Source of the DNA: an uncultured Peptoniphilus sp. | Lineage (GTDB): Bacteria > Bacillota > Clostridia > Tissierellales > Peptoniphilaceae | Direction of reading: 5' to 3' | Length of the DNA: 16,329 bases | Assembly: GCF_946998875.1 (NCBI RefSeq) | Contig: NZ_CAMQAY010000029.1 | Coordinates: 1 to 16,329, forward strand | Shown: in pieces, positions 1-7,542 of the stretch | How positions within the stretch are numbered: position 1 is the first letter of the stretch | How the letters are laid out: each line of letters opens with the position of its first letter | Made by a program: the position numbers and the translations under genes | The notes under the pieces: model-generated | The model's input: the letters and a program-made list of their open reading frames with translations, nothing else | The model's database searches: none | What the model was told of the DNA's origin: nothing

Positions 1-614
1 CTATTCACGACAGAAAAATTAAATTTGGTCAATGCGTGACAGGGCTTGTGAAGAACGATGAAATTTGGACAAATAGTGGCGCAGAAGTGGGCGATTATTT
101 TATTCTGACAAAGCCTCTTGGCGTTAGCCTAGTTATGAGCGCCTATTCTGTGGGAATGACCTCAGAAGAAAATTACATAGAGGCAATAAAAAATATGACC
201 ACATTAAATAAGTATGCTGCAGAAATTTTAAAGAAGTATAAAGTTTCTTCTGTCACAGATGTAACTGGCTTTGGTCTACTTGGTCATCTTGACGAGTGCA
301 CTGAAGACTCTGTAGAAATTTTTGCCGACCAAATAAATTTCTTGCCGGGAAGTTATGAGGCTGCCAGTGAATTTTTATTTACAGCAGGAGGTCAGAGAAA
401 TAGAAGGGCACTAGAAGATAAGGTTGAATTTACTTTTGATGACTTTGCCCTAGAAGAAGTTCTCTTTGACCCACAGACATCTGGTGGACTTCTTTTTGCT
501 GCAAAAAAAGATGTAGCAGATAAAATTTTAGCTGAAATGAAAGAAAGTGGAATTCCTGCTTTTTATGTTGGTCGTGTAATCTCAAGAGAAAATAAAAAAT
601 TTAAGGTGATTTAA
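1..614 (+). CDS. selD: Selenophosphate synthetase SelD, C-terminal part (5' end outside window)
   Basis: SelD makes selenophosphate, the activated selenium donor for selenocysteine and other selenium uses, from selenide and ATP. The reading frame is open from base 3 with no start codon, so the gene enters from the left. About 203 residues remain of a family length near 345. Visible family features are the segment VTGLVKNDEIWTNSGAEVGD, the ILTKPLG motif, VTDVTGFGLLGHL, and FDPQTSGGLLFA near the end. These belong to the second half of the AIRS/PurM-like fold (AIRS_C). The N-terminal glycine-rich loop with the catalytic Cys or Sec and Lys is outside the window, so whether this SelD is itself a selenoprotein cannot be told. 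A GTG at base 36 is an internal Val, not a start. The stop at 612-614 directly abuts the yedF ATG at 615, so the two are almost certainly co-transcribed and translationally coupled. Confidence 0.95.
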   Translation, partial: IHDRKIKFGQCVTGLVKNDEIWTNSGAEVGDYFILTKPLGVSLVMSAYSVGMTSEENYIEAIKNMTTLNKYAAEILKKYKVSSVTDVTGFGLLGHLDECTEDSVEIFADQINFLPGSYEAASEFLFTAGGQRNRRALEDKVEFTFDDFALEEVLFDPQTSGGLLFAAKKDVADKILAEMKESGIPAFYVGRVISRENKKFKVI

Positions 615-1190
615 ATGGAAATTGATGCAAGAGGATATGCTTGTCCAAGGCCAGTGATTATGACTAAAAGGGCAATTAGTGAAAATAATTTAGAAGAAGT
701 TTTAGTAAGAGTGGATAACGAAGTTGCTACAGAAAATTTAAAAAAGATGGCAGACCAATTGGGCTATATGACAAGTATTGTTGAAAATTCAAAGACCGAT
801 TACGAAGTTCATCTAAAAAAATCAGCAGATGGGAAAAAATCTGAAGATGTAAGCGATGAATATGTAGTAATCTTTTCATCAGACAAACTTGGCATTGGCG
901 AAGAAGAATTTTCCAAAAAATTAATGGAATCCTTCACTTATGCCCTATCAGAAGAGGATAGCCATCCAAAATACATCTTGTGCTACAATCACGGAGTACA
1001 TTTGACAACAATAAATGAAAAAACTGTAGAAGACTTTAAAAAATTAGAAGAAAAGGGAACAGAAATTTTATCCTGTGGACTTTGCCTAGAAAATTATAAA
1101 TTAAAAGACCAACTTAAAATTGGCGAAATAACAAATATGTATAGAATTTGCGAAATTATGACTAAGTATAGAGTCGTAAAACCATGCTAG
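615..1190 (+). CDS. yedF: YedF-type selenium metabolism protein (TusA-like plus DsrE-like domains)
   Basis: This 191-residue protein joins two domains. Residues 1 to about 75 are a TusA/SirA-like domain with the diagnostic CPRP motif (Cys10), which in TusA carries a persulfide. Residues from about 82 are a DsrE-like domain with Cys123 in LCYNHG, a CGLC pair at Cys154 and Cys157, and a C-terminal Cys191. This architecture and its place right after selD match the selenium metabolism protein YedF family. Its exact biochemistry is unproven; a role in moving selenium or sulfur as a Cys-bound perselenide or persulfide is inferred from TusA. The start ATG follows the selD stop without a gap. The 3' end overlaps the next gene by 7 bases. 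Length and domain order are normal for the family. Confidence 0.93.
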   Translation: MEIDARGYACPRPVIMTKRAISENNLEEVLVRVDNEVATENLKKMADQLGYMTSIVENSKTDYEVHLKKSADGKKSEDVSDEYVVIFSSDKLGIGEEEFSKKLMESFTYALSEEDSHPKYILCYNHGVHLTTINEKTVEDFKKLEEKGTEILSCGLCLENYKLKDQLKIGEITNMYRICEIMTKYRVVKPC

Positions 1191-1447
1191 AATACTTTCT
1201 CTTTACCTTTGATTCTTCAAATAAATCAATAAAGGCAGAGAGAGTTTTAAGAAAAAACAAGTTAGCTGCAAGAGTAATACCAGTGCCTGAAGAGTTATCC
1301 AAGGGCTGCGGATTTGCTGTGAGGCTAGATGGGAATTTAGAAGAGGCAAAAATTTTTTTGTGTGAAAAAGATATTTGTCCCAAGGGAATTTATAAGTTCC
1401 TAGAAGAAAATTCTGCTAGAAAAATTATAAAGATTGGTGAAAAATGA
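1184..1447 (+). CDS. DUF3343 small protein, putative Se/S carrier
   Basis: This is a small 87-residue protein of the DUF3343 family, which Pfam describes as putative Se/S carrier-like. The core signature is visible: an N-terminal segment YFLFTFDSSNKSIKAERVL, a central VIPVPEELSKGCGFAVRL with Cys42, then Cys60 and Cys65 (DICPKG). Cys42 in the S-x-GCG context is the family's conserved cysteine and the likely attachment point for selenium or sulfur. That function is inferred from neighbours (selD, yedF, cysteine desulfurase), not shown. The start ATG lies 7 bases inside yedF and its stop overlaps the next ATG in an ATGA (1444-1447), so translation is probably coupled on both sides. A T7 run at 1353-1359 is the only homopolymer of note in the gene. 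Confidence 0.9.
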   Translation: MLEYFLFTFDSSNKSIKAERVLRKNKLAARVIPVPEELSKGCGFAVRLDGNLEEAKIFLCEKDICPKGIYKFLEENSARKIIKIGEK

Positions 1448-2577
1448 TTTACTTAGACAATTCATCTACCACGCTTATAAAACCAGATGTGGTGGCAAAA
1501 ACTTTATATGAAGCTGTCGCCAGCAAAAAATTTTCCAATCCATCTCGTGGATTTTATAAGGAAGCTATAAATTCAAGCCAGGCGGTTTACGATGTTCGCG
1601 AAATCCTTGCAGATTTTTTTGGCATCGAAGATCCACTTAATATTGCCTTTACGGCAAATATAACTACATCACTAAATCTCTCTTTGTCATCTCTTTTTAA
1701 GGCAGGCGACCACCTTATAACAAGCCTAACAGAGCACAACTCTGTCCTAAGGCCCCTTTATCAACTTGAGGATATGGGCGTAGAACTTTCCTTTATAGAT
1801 ATTGATGACAATTACAATTTAAAACTTGAGGACTTGGATAAATATTTAAGGAAGAACACCAAGGCAATAGTTATTACTGCAGAGTCCAATGTAAGTGGAG
1901 CTATGACAGACTTAGATTACCTTTATGACTTTGCCATAGACCACGATTTATTAGTAATAATTGACGGAGCACAAGCTGCAGGCACAGTGAAAATAAAATT
2001 TAATGAGAGAAAATATCCAAGACTAATTTTTTGTCTAACAGGTCACAAGGCCCTCTTTGGACCAAGTGGCACTGGAGCAATAATAGATTTATCTGGCGAA
2101 AAATTTAGAAATGTCTTTACTGGCGGCAGCGGAGTAAATTCCTTTGAAAGATTTAATCCAGTAGAGATGCCCGATGTATTCGAATATGGTACAATTAATT
2201 TTCACTCAATTATTGCTCTAGGCGCTGGGGTAAAATTTATTGATGAAGTGGGAATAGATAAAGTTTCAGCAAAAATTCACGGTCTTCGCAAAAAACTTTT
2301 CTGGGGAATAAGAGATGTTCCTGGAATAAAATTATATTCAAATGAAAATGATTCATCCATAGTTTCCTTTAACTACAAGGACTATCCTTCATCAAAAGTA
2401 TCAGAAAAATTATATGAGATGAGTAAAATTGCATCAAGGGGAGGAATACACTGTGCGCCACTCTTTCACGAGAGAGTGGGAACAAAAAGTCAGGGCATAG
2501 TGAGACTTTCACTTTCCTATTTTAACAATGAGGATGAAATAGATAAGACAATAGAGACTATAAAAAAGTTAAAATAA
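1444..2577 (+). CDS. Class V aminotransferase, cysteine desulfurase / selenocysteine lyase-like
   Basis: This is a 377-residue PLP enzyme of the class V aminotransferase fold. The N-terminal YLDNSSTT motif, the cofactor-binding VIIDGAQAAG segment, the PLP Schiff-base lysine Lys202 in TGHKALFGPSGTGA, and a C-terminal RGGIHCAPLFHERVGT segment are all visible. Cys337 in HCAP is placed like the nucleophile that takes sulfur or selenium from cysteine or selenocysteine. It matches the 'cysteine desulfurase family' subgroup (TIGR01977-like) found beside selD and yedF, rather than housekeeping IscS or NifS. The product would be alanine plus a persulfide or selenide for YedF, DUF3343 and SelD; this hand-off is inference. 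It overlaps DUF3343 by four bases and is followed 17 bases later by degV. Confidence 0.92.
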   Translation: MIYLDNSSTTLIKPDVVAKTLYEAVASKKFSNPSRGFYKEAINSSQAVYDVREILADFFGIEDPLNIAFTANITTSLNLSLSSLFKAGDHLITSLTEHNSVLRPLYQLEDMGVELSFIDIDDNYNLKLEDLDKYLRKNTKAIVITAESNVSGAMTDLDYLYDFAIDHDLLVIIDGAQAAGTVKIKFNERKYPRLIFCLTGHKALFGPSGTGAIIDLSGEKFRNVFTGGSGVNSFERFNPVEMPDVFEYGTINFHSIIALGAGVKFIDEVGIDKVSAKIHGLRKKLFWGIRDVPGIKLYSNENDSSIVSFNYKDYPSSKVSEKLYEMSKIASRGGIHCAPLFHERVGTKSQGIVRLSLSYFNNEDEIDKTIETIKKLK

Positions 2578-2594
2578 GTACACAGGAGGGACAA

Positions 2595-3473
2595 ATGGCA
2601 TTTAAAATAATATCTGATTCTTCATGCGACTTAGATTTAAAGACAATTGAAGAACTTGATATAGAAGTTTTAAAAATAAAAAGCACAGATGACAAGGGCG
2701 AAGACCTAAAAGAAGAAATGACTAATAAGGAAATTTACCAAGAGATGAGAGATGGCAAATTTTTTAAAACTAGTCAAATAACATATTACGAATATTTGCA
2801 GAAATTTGAAGACTTGGCAAGTAAGGGCAAAAGTTTTATTTGCATCACACTTTCATCGGGACTCAGCGGGACTTATGCTAATGCCTACATGGCAAAAAAG
2901 GAAATAGAAGAAAAATATCCTGTAAAAATGGAAGTAATTGACTCCCTTGCAGCCTCAGTTGGCTTTGGTCAAATAACATACTTTGCAGGACTTGCGGCAA
3001 AAAATGGAGCAAGCTACGAAGAAGTTTTGAGCCTTATAAAATTTTTGGTGAAAAACACCAAACACATCTTTACAGTTTTTGATTTAAAATATCTCTATGA
3101 AGGCGGCAGAGTTTCTAGGACTAAGGCGAGAATTTCTAGCGTCTTAAATATTTTGCCAATCCTTGAAGTTGATGGGGAAGGAAAACTTTATGTGTCAGAA
3201 ATTGTTCGTGGCAAAAATAAATCCTACAGAAGGATGATGGAAATTATTTCAGAAAATTCCACAGCAGATGGAAGGGACAGAGTCTTCCCAGTTTATGCAG
3301 ACGACAAGGAAATTTTAGCCCCCCTTATTTCTAAACTAGAAAAAGAAAATTACCACAAGTTTTTGCCCCTAGAGATAGGTCAAACAATAGCAGCTCATGT
3401 TGGTCCAGACATTTGTGGACTGGGATACCTGGCAGAAAATATTCCTGAAGAATTTATAAAATATTTGGACTAA
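2595..3473 (+). CDS. DegV family fatty acid-binding protein
   Basis: This is a 292-residue DegV family protein. DegV proteins bind a fatty acid in a cleft between two domains, and some (FakB) present it to the fatty acid kinase FakA for phosphorylation and entry into phospholipids. Family marks are the opening FKIISDSSCDL, the FKTSQITYYEY segment (the TSQ motif), ITLSSGLSGTYANA, the VIDSLAASVGFG strand, and the domain-linking FTVFDLKYLYEGGRVSR. The length is normal. A strong AGGAGGG ribosome binding site lies at 2583-2589. The gene follows the cysteine desulfurase by 17 bases with no promoter or terminator visible between them, so it reads as the last gene of the selD operon. A functional link to selenium is not obvious and may be only positional. 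No fakA is present in the window. Confidence 0.92.
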   Translation: MAFKIISDSSCDLDLKTIEELDIEVLKIKSTDDKGEDLKEEMTNKEIYQEMRDGKFFKTSQITYYEYLQKFEDLASKGKSFICITLSSGLSGTYANAYMAKKEIEEKYPVKMEVIDSLAASVGFGQITYFAGLAAKNGASYEEVLSLIKFLVKNTKHIFTVFDLKYLYEGGRVSRTKARISSVLNILPILEVDGEGKLYVSEIVRGKNKSYRRMMEIISENSTADGRDRVFPVYADDKEILAPLISKLEKENYHKFLPLEIGQTIAAHVGPDICGLGYLAENIPEEFIKYLD

Positions 3474-3490
3474 AAAATTATTGAAAATAA

Positions 3491-3530
3491 AAAAAGACGA
3501 GGACACTTTAAAGTATACCTCGTCTTTTTT
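3491..3530. terminator. Bidirectional rho-independent terminator between degV and the surface protein gene
   Basis: A 12-base arm AAAAAGACGAGG (3491-3502) is repeated inverted as CCTCGTCTTTTT (3518-3529), with a 15-base loop that itself contains the palindrome ACTTTAAAGT. Both strands end in T-runs, so it can stop the degV transcript (+) and the convergent surface protein transcript (-), whose stop codon is at 3568. Confidence 0.9.
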
Positions 3531-3567
3531 GCTGCATTATAAATTATATAAGCAGAATCAGTTATTT

Positions 3568-6500
3568 TTACTTAACATTAATAGTTACACTTCTTTCAGT
3601 TGCATTCCATTCAATATCTTGAGCTATTCCGTCAGTAGTATTTCCATTTGTCATATTGAATACCCTTGAAATATTAGTAATAGGAAGTAGAATCCTGTCA
3701 TTAATATTAAGAGGTTTAGAATCCATAACTATTGTTTCGCCATTTGATAAAACAATTTTATTTCCATCAATTTGAATTTTTGCAACAATACCATCTTTAG
3801 TGAAGATTGCCGTTCTTGTTGCATTATCCCATTCAACCTTGGCACCGATTGATTCGGCAACAAATCTCATAGGAAGCATAGTTCTGTCGTTTTGGATAAT
3901 TGGAGCAACATCAAGAGTAAGTCTTGTAGATTGACCGTTAACAATTCTTTCGTAAATCTTACTGTCAATAGTTAGAACATATTGAAGTGATTCAGAAATA
4001 GTTTTTGTTACCTTATTCTTAATATTATTTGTAGTTACACCTGCACTTAGCTTTTCATAATCCCAATAATATCTTGGCCTATAATTTGAATAAAACCAAT
4101 CATAACCAGGATTTGGGCTTGGAGCTGGAGCAGGACTTTCGCTTTCCTTTGTGCCTACTTCTATTATTTTAGGAGTAGCCTCTTTGGTTACTTTTTCAGA
4201 TTTTTTAGTCTTAGAAAGCACTTCGTCTCCACGAGTTTTAACAGTGTAAGTTATTTCTTTTTCACCGTCTTTACCTTCTTGAATTAATCTTTCTTGTCCT
4301 TTTTCAAGACTTGGGTTATTTTTCCTTTCAGTTTCAAAAGGAATCTTTACTTTTTCTGTAACATCCTTTTCCTCTACGTCTACAGTAACCTCTTTAGTTC
4401 CAATTGTTATCTTTTCATTTTGAGCCGGTGTTACATCAACTTTTGGTTGACCATCAGGAATATACTTATCTCCCTCAAGCTTATATTTTTGAATAGTAAC
4501 TTTTTCGCCGTCTACGCCCTCTTGAGTAACTTCTTTAGTTCCAACATCTTTTGTGTCGTCTTTTGTTATTTCAGTTTCAAAAGGTATAGTTTCTCTTGTT
4601 GTAAGAGTAAATTCTTTAGGAAGACTATCAGGCAAATCTTGTGAAGTTTTCTTTTTAATTACAAGGTCTTGTGCTGGAGAAATTATTTCTTCGTTAACTT
4701 GTTCGCCCTTTTGGCCATTATCATTTTTATAAGTTACTTTTTTCTTTCCAAGAACTCCACCAGAAACTTCTGGATTTTCACCTTCAAAGTTTTCGTCATT
4801 TATGACCTTAATTTCGAAAGGAATGTCTTCTTCAACTGTGATAAACTTTTCTTCTGCCTCTGCTAGCTTAGTACCAACCCTAATAATTTTATCTTTTGCT
4901 GCAGTTTTAACTTCTCTAGATAGTTCTTCTCTAGCAGTTTCTGTTGTACCCTTATATGTTACCTTATACTTAACTTCTGCACTTCCGTTTTTTCCTTCTT
5001 GTTCAGTTTTTTCTTCTCCAAGAGGAAGTGTATCGTCTGATTTTTTAACAACTTTAAAAGGAATTGTTTCTGTAACTGTTTCTTCTTTTGTTGAGATTCT
5101 TTCTTCAGGCTTAATATAAGTTACATTTAATGGCTCTGTTTCTGTAGATACTTTTCCATCAAAAGTAATTTTTATTTTACCCTTTTGATTTTCAATAAGA
5201 GTTCCATTTTCCATTGATGTAGTGAGTTTATTTTTTGCAAAATCCTTGAAAGGAACTTCTTTTGTCGCTTCATTTGCATCTTTTAGGACTACAACAAGTC
5301 CGGATAAGTCTAATTTATCTCCAGAAGAATAATCTAGCTTTGGTTGTGTTTTAACAGAAATAGATTTAACATTAGAAGAATCAAACTCTACTACAGTAAT
5401 TGTTAGTTCAGCAGGAGTGTTATTTCCATATAAAGTAAGAAGTAACTTTTTGACATTATCTTCTTTAGTTAAATCCTTATCTAAAGCACCACCTTCAAAT
5501 GTAAGTGTGATTTTGTTATTTGCAAAATCTGAATAAGGAACTTCCTCAGTATTTCCGTTTTCATCTGTAAGGACTGCTTTTAAATTAGTAAGATCAAGCT
5601 TTTGACCTACAAGATAATTCGTCTTTGTATCTTTTGCAAAAGCAATTGAAGTAACTTTTTCAGGATCAAATTTAGAAGTAGTTACTTTTAAATTCTCTGT
5701 TTCAGCAAACTTACTTTCGTCAGATTTAAGACTAACTTTTACAGGTTTGCCGTTATCTTCTTTAGTTAAAACTTTTCCATTTGTAGGGTTTGTAGTTAAA
5801 CCATAATAGTCAAAATCTTTAAATTCAACAGTTCTAGTTTTGCCTTTTGCATCTGTTAATGTGACACTTAAAGCTGACAAATCTAATGTCTTTGCCTTTT
5901 CATCATCGGCATCATACTTGTAATCAAGTTTTGGTTGACTTGCTATTTTTATAGATTCAATAGAATCTTTCTTAAATCCATCGTCCTTTACTTTAAAAGT
6001 TTCTCTAGAGTATGCAAAGTTATCGCCCAGTGTAACTTTTATTGATTTACCGTCAAGAGTTTCAACAGGGTCTCCTTGTTGTGGTTCTGTAGTAATTCCT
6101 TGGGCTTTAAGATTTTCGTAAGGGATATATTTAATCTCATCGCCCTTTTTTACACCAACAACAAGTCCAGTCAAGTCTACTTTCTTTTCTCCTTCTTTAG
6201 AAGTGTCGTAATCCTTTTTAGGGAATGTGGAAACAAAAAGTGTTAAATCTTTATCATGAGAAAAACTATAAACTTCTAAAATATTATAGTCTCGTTCTAT
6301 TGGAGTATCCAAGTTAAACTCTTTGCTTTTGTCATAAGTAGGTGGAATCCATCTACCAATACTATTGTCAAAGTAACCAAGTTTTGTGATTTCATAATAC
6401 TTAGTGGAATTACTCTTATGTCTACTTTTTATTTTTTCTCCATGTTTTACAAGTTCTAAATCAGACCAATCACTATATTCTTGGTAAAATTTAACTTGAT

Positions 6501-7371
6501 GGTCTTTTGACCAAATTTCTTTAAAAACTTTTGGACCATCTATAACCCAATTACTGGATTGGTTGAAGTCAAGCAAGCGGCCTTTTACTTCTTCTCCATT
6601 AACAATGGAGTATTCTTGCCAGCCTATAAACTTAGATCCGTCACCTGGCTTTGATACGGCTTTACCTGCTATCAACTTTAATTCTCCATAAGTAGCTTGG
6701 GCAGGAAGGGTCTTTGTAATCTCTTGATTATTAATTTTAATAAACTTATGTGTAAAGTCTTTTTTTTCATATTTAGCATTAAAGCTAGTATCACTTGTAA
6801 AGGTTCCCTTAAGGTTATTGTCAAAGGAACCTTCTCTTGAAGGCTTATCATATCCCTTATCAACCCAACCTCTGTCAATATCAGTAAAATAAACAGCATA
6901 ACTTAAATCCACTTCTTTAAATTTTGGAACATAGAACTTTCTTTCTGATTCAGAACCTGAACCCTTGTAACTACCAAATTTTCCATGGTCACCAGATTTA
7001 AATGTAGCGACTACATAGCCCTCAGGTTTTTTATCAAAGTCTTCTTCAGGGTAGTAATCTTGTCCCCAACCGCTAACATCTACATAGACACTTGTATTCT
7101 TTTTAAGATCTATTACATTTACTTTCTTACCGTCAATGTAGTAACTAAGCTCATTACCTTTGTTTTTAAAACTATAGTACTTTCCACCATCTACACTGAC
7201 ACTTCCTTTGCCCTCGATACCCTCGATACCATAATCTCTATTGCCCACATCCTTTGATGCTATAAAAGTGATTGTATATTTTTGCGTTCCTGTTCCAGCA
7301 AAAATACTTGTAGGAATCACTCCTAAAATCATTATTAATGCGAGAAATAAAGATAAATATTTTTTCTTCAT
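3568..7371 (-). CDS. Large secreted surface protein with Ig-like repeats, G5-type repeats and a C-terminal CuAO_N1-like domain
   Basis: This 1267-residue protein starts with a signal peptide (MKKKYLSLFLALIMILGVIP..., likely cut after SIFA at residue 25). Residues 26 to about 385 are a beta-rich, Tyr/Lys/Asp-rich region resembling Gram-positive surface repeats of the InlB-B type. Four Ig-like (Big_3-like) repeats follow near residues 388-470, 471-570, 573-665 and 668-752, with the pattern LDLSGLVVxLxD...DF. Four degenerate G5-type repeats span residues 757-1075, each opening with IPFE/K and most closing with xxGTK. A linker (PAPAPSPNPG, then an aromatic-rich stretch) leads to a copper amine oxidase N-terminal-type domain (CuAO_N1) at about 1130-1267. 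G5 domains in other proteins bind sugars or assemble adhesion fibres, so adhesion or biofilm function is likely but inferred. No LPXTG motif, SLH domain or C-terminal membrane segment is present, so anchoring is unknown. An AAAGGAGG ribosome binding site precedes the ATG. Confidence 0.9.
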   Translation of the reverse strand: MKKKYLSLFLALIMILGVIPTSIFAGTGTQKYTITFIASKDVGNRDYGIEGIEGKGSVSVDGGKYYSFKNKGNELSYYIDGKKVNVIDLKKNTSVYVDVSGWGQDYYPEEDFDKKPEGYVVATFKSGDHGKFGSYKGSGSESERKFYVPKFKEVDLSYAVYFTDIDRGWVDKGYDKPSREGSFDNNLKGTFTSDTSFNAKYEKKDFTHKFIKINNQEITKTLPAQATYGELKLIAGKAVSKPGDGSKFIGWQEYSIVNGEEVKGRLLDFNQSSNWVIDGPKVFKEIWSKDHQVKFYQEYSDWSDLELVKHGEKIKSRHKSNSTKYYEITKLGYFDNSIGRWIPPTYDKSKEFNLDTPIERDYNILEVYSFSHDKDLTLFVSTFPKKDYDTSKEGEKKVDLTGLVVGVKKGDEIKYIPYENLKAQGITTEPQQGDPVETLDGKSIKVTLGDNFAYSRETFKVKDDGFKKDSIESIKIASQPKLDYKYDADDEKAKTLDLSALSVTLTDAKGKTRTVEFKDFDYYGLTTNPTNGKVLTKEDNGKPVKVSLKSDESKFAETENLKVTTSKFDPEKVTSIAFAKDTKTNYLVGQKLDLTNLKAVLTDENGNTEEVPYSDFANNKITLTFEGGALDKDLTKEDNVKKLLLTLYGNNTPAELTITVVEFDSSNVKSISVKTQPKLDYSSGDKLDLSGLVVVLKDANEATKEVPFKDFAKNKLTTSMENGTLIENQKGKIKITFDGKVSTETEPLNVTYIKPEERISTKEETVTETIPFKVVKKSDDTLPLGEEKTEQEGKNGSAEVKYKVTYKGTTETAREELSREVKTAAKDKIIRVGTKLAEAEEKFITVEEDIPFEIKVINDENFEGENPEVSGGVLGKKKVTYKNDNGQKGEQVNEEIISPAQDLVIKKKTSQDLPDSLPKEFTLTTRETIPFETEITKDDTKDVGTKEVTQEGVDGEKVTIQKYKLEGDKYIPDGQPKVDVTPAQNEKITIGTKEVTVDVEEKDVTEKVKIPFETERKNNPSLEKGQERLIQEGKDGEKEITYTVKTRGDEVLSKTKKSEKVTKEATPKIIEVGTKESESPAPAPSPNPGYDWFYSNYRPRYYWDYEKLSAGVTTNNIKNKVTKTISESLQYVLTIDSKIYERIVNGQSTRLTLDVAPIIQNDRTMLPMRFVAESIGAKVEWDNATRTAIFTKDGIVAKIQIDGNKIVLSNGETIVMDSKPLNINDRILLPITNISRVFNMTNGNTTDGIAQDIEWNATERSVTINVK
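4147..5103 (-). repeat. Tandem G5-type domain array inside the surface protein gene
   Basis: Four successive units encode residues of about 757-837, 838-912, 915-990 and 991-1075. Recurring marks are an IPFE or IPFK strand early in each unit, an EGxxGExxxxY-type strand in the middle, and an ending such as RVGTK, IGTK or EVGTK. The second unit is the most divergent: it lacks the EGxxGE form and ends in IKKK. The repeats are clearly related at protein level but have drifted at DNA level, so this is not a recombinogenic DNA tandem repeat. Confidence 0.75.
5120..6210 (-). repeat. Tandem bacterial Ig-like repeats inside the surface protein gene
   Basis: Four units of about 80-100 residues encode residues of roughly 388-752. 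Shared marks are an opening IxSIxxxxxPKLDY-like strand (units 2 and 4 most alike), LDLSxLxVxLxDxxG, an acidic/aromatic PFKDF or PYSDF strand, and a TxEDxxK-type stretch before the closing strand. This looks like the Big_3 Ig-like family. The first unit is shortest and most divergent. Confidence 0.7.
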
Positions 7372-7393
7372 TTTTACCTCCTTTTATTTATAA

Positions 7394-7427
7394 CTTGGTA
7401 CCAATTAATCCCTTACATGTACCTAAG
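7394..7427 (-). promoter_or_regulatory. Imperfect inverted repeat in the surface protein gene leader
   Basis: CTTGGTAC at 7394-7401 mirrors GTACCTAAG at 7419-7427 (one bulged base), separated by 17 bases that include the palindrome TACATGTA (7414-7421). It begins just downstream of the proposed -10 and ends about 13 bases before the GGAGG ribosome binding site. It could be an operator or a leader hairpin; nothing else identifies the binding factor. Confidence 0.35.
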
Positions 7428-7430
7428 TCA

Positions 7431-7457
7431 ATTCTATATATATATATATATAGTCAA
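7431..7457 (-). promoter_or_regulatory. Candidate promoter of the surface protein gene with variable-length spacer
   Basis: Read on the minus strand, TTGACT (7457-7452) is a near-consensus -35 and TAGAAT (7436-7431) a near-consensus -10. The intervening 15 bases are entirely TA repeats. A 15-bp spacer is below the 17-bp optimum for the main sigma factor, so this allele is predicted to be weak. No better -10 is found at 16-18 bp from the same -35. The start codon is at 7371, giving a leader of about 50 bases. Confidence 0.55.
7435..7452. repeat. (TA)9 dinucleotide microsatellite in promoter spacer
   Basis: Nine uninterrupted TA units run from 7435 to 7452, overlapping the last base of the -35 and the first two bases of the proposed -10. 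Dinucleotide runs of this length are prone to slipped-strand length change during replication. It is the only run of this kind seen in the window. Confidence 0.9.
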
Positions 7458-7542
7458 GCCATTTTTAGATAATTTATTAAAAACAATTATTTTTAAAATA
7501 TAAATAAATTCAAATAAAAAGGAGCAAGCCTTTGTAAATATA

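Noticed and set aside
36..614. GTG at 36 as the start of a separate 192-residue protein
   Set aside because: The frame is open back to base 3 and the upstream residues continue SelD homology, so this is an internal valine of a gene cut by the window edge.
1..3473. In-frame TGA codons as selenocysteine in the selenium operon
   Set aside because: All genes in the block read through from start to a normal stop without an internal TGA, and each expected catalytic position that is visible encodes Cys. SelD's own active site is outside the window.
3568..4150. Copper amine oxidase enzyme
   Set aside because: Only the small N-terminal-type (CuAO_N1) domain is present; the catalytic domain with the topaquinone tyrosine and copper histidines is absent, so no oxidase activity is expected.
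4294..5119. Several plus-strand open frames of 65-116 codons inside the surface protein gene
   Set aside because: They are antisense to a gene with clear domains, have no proper ribosome binding sites, and encode Phe/Ser/Cys-rich nonsense typical of reverse-strand reading of Lys/Glu-rich codons.
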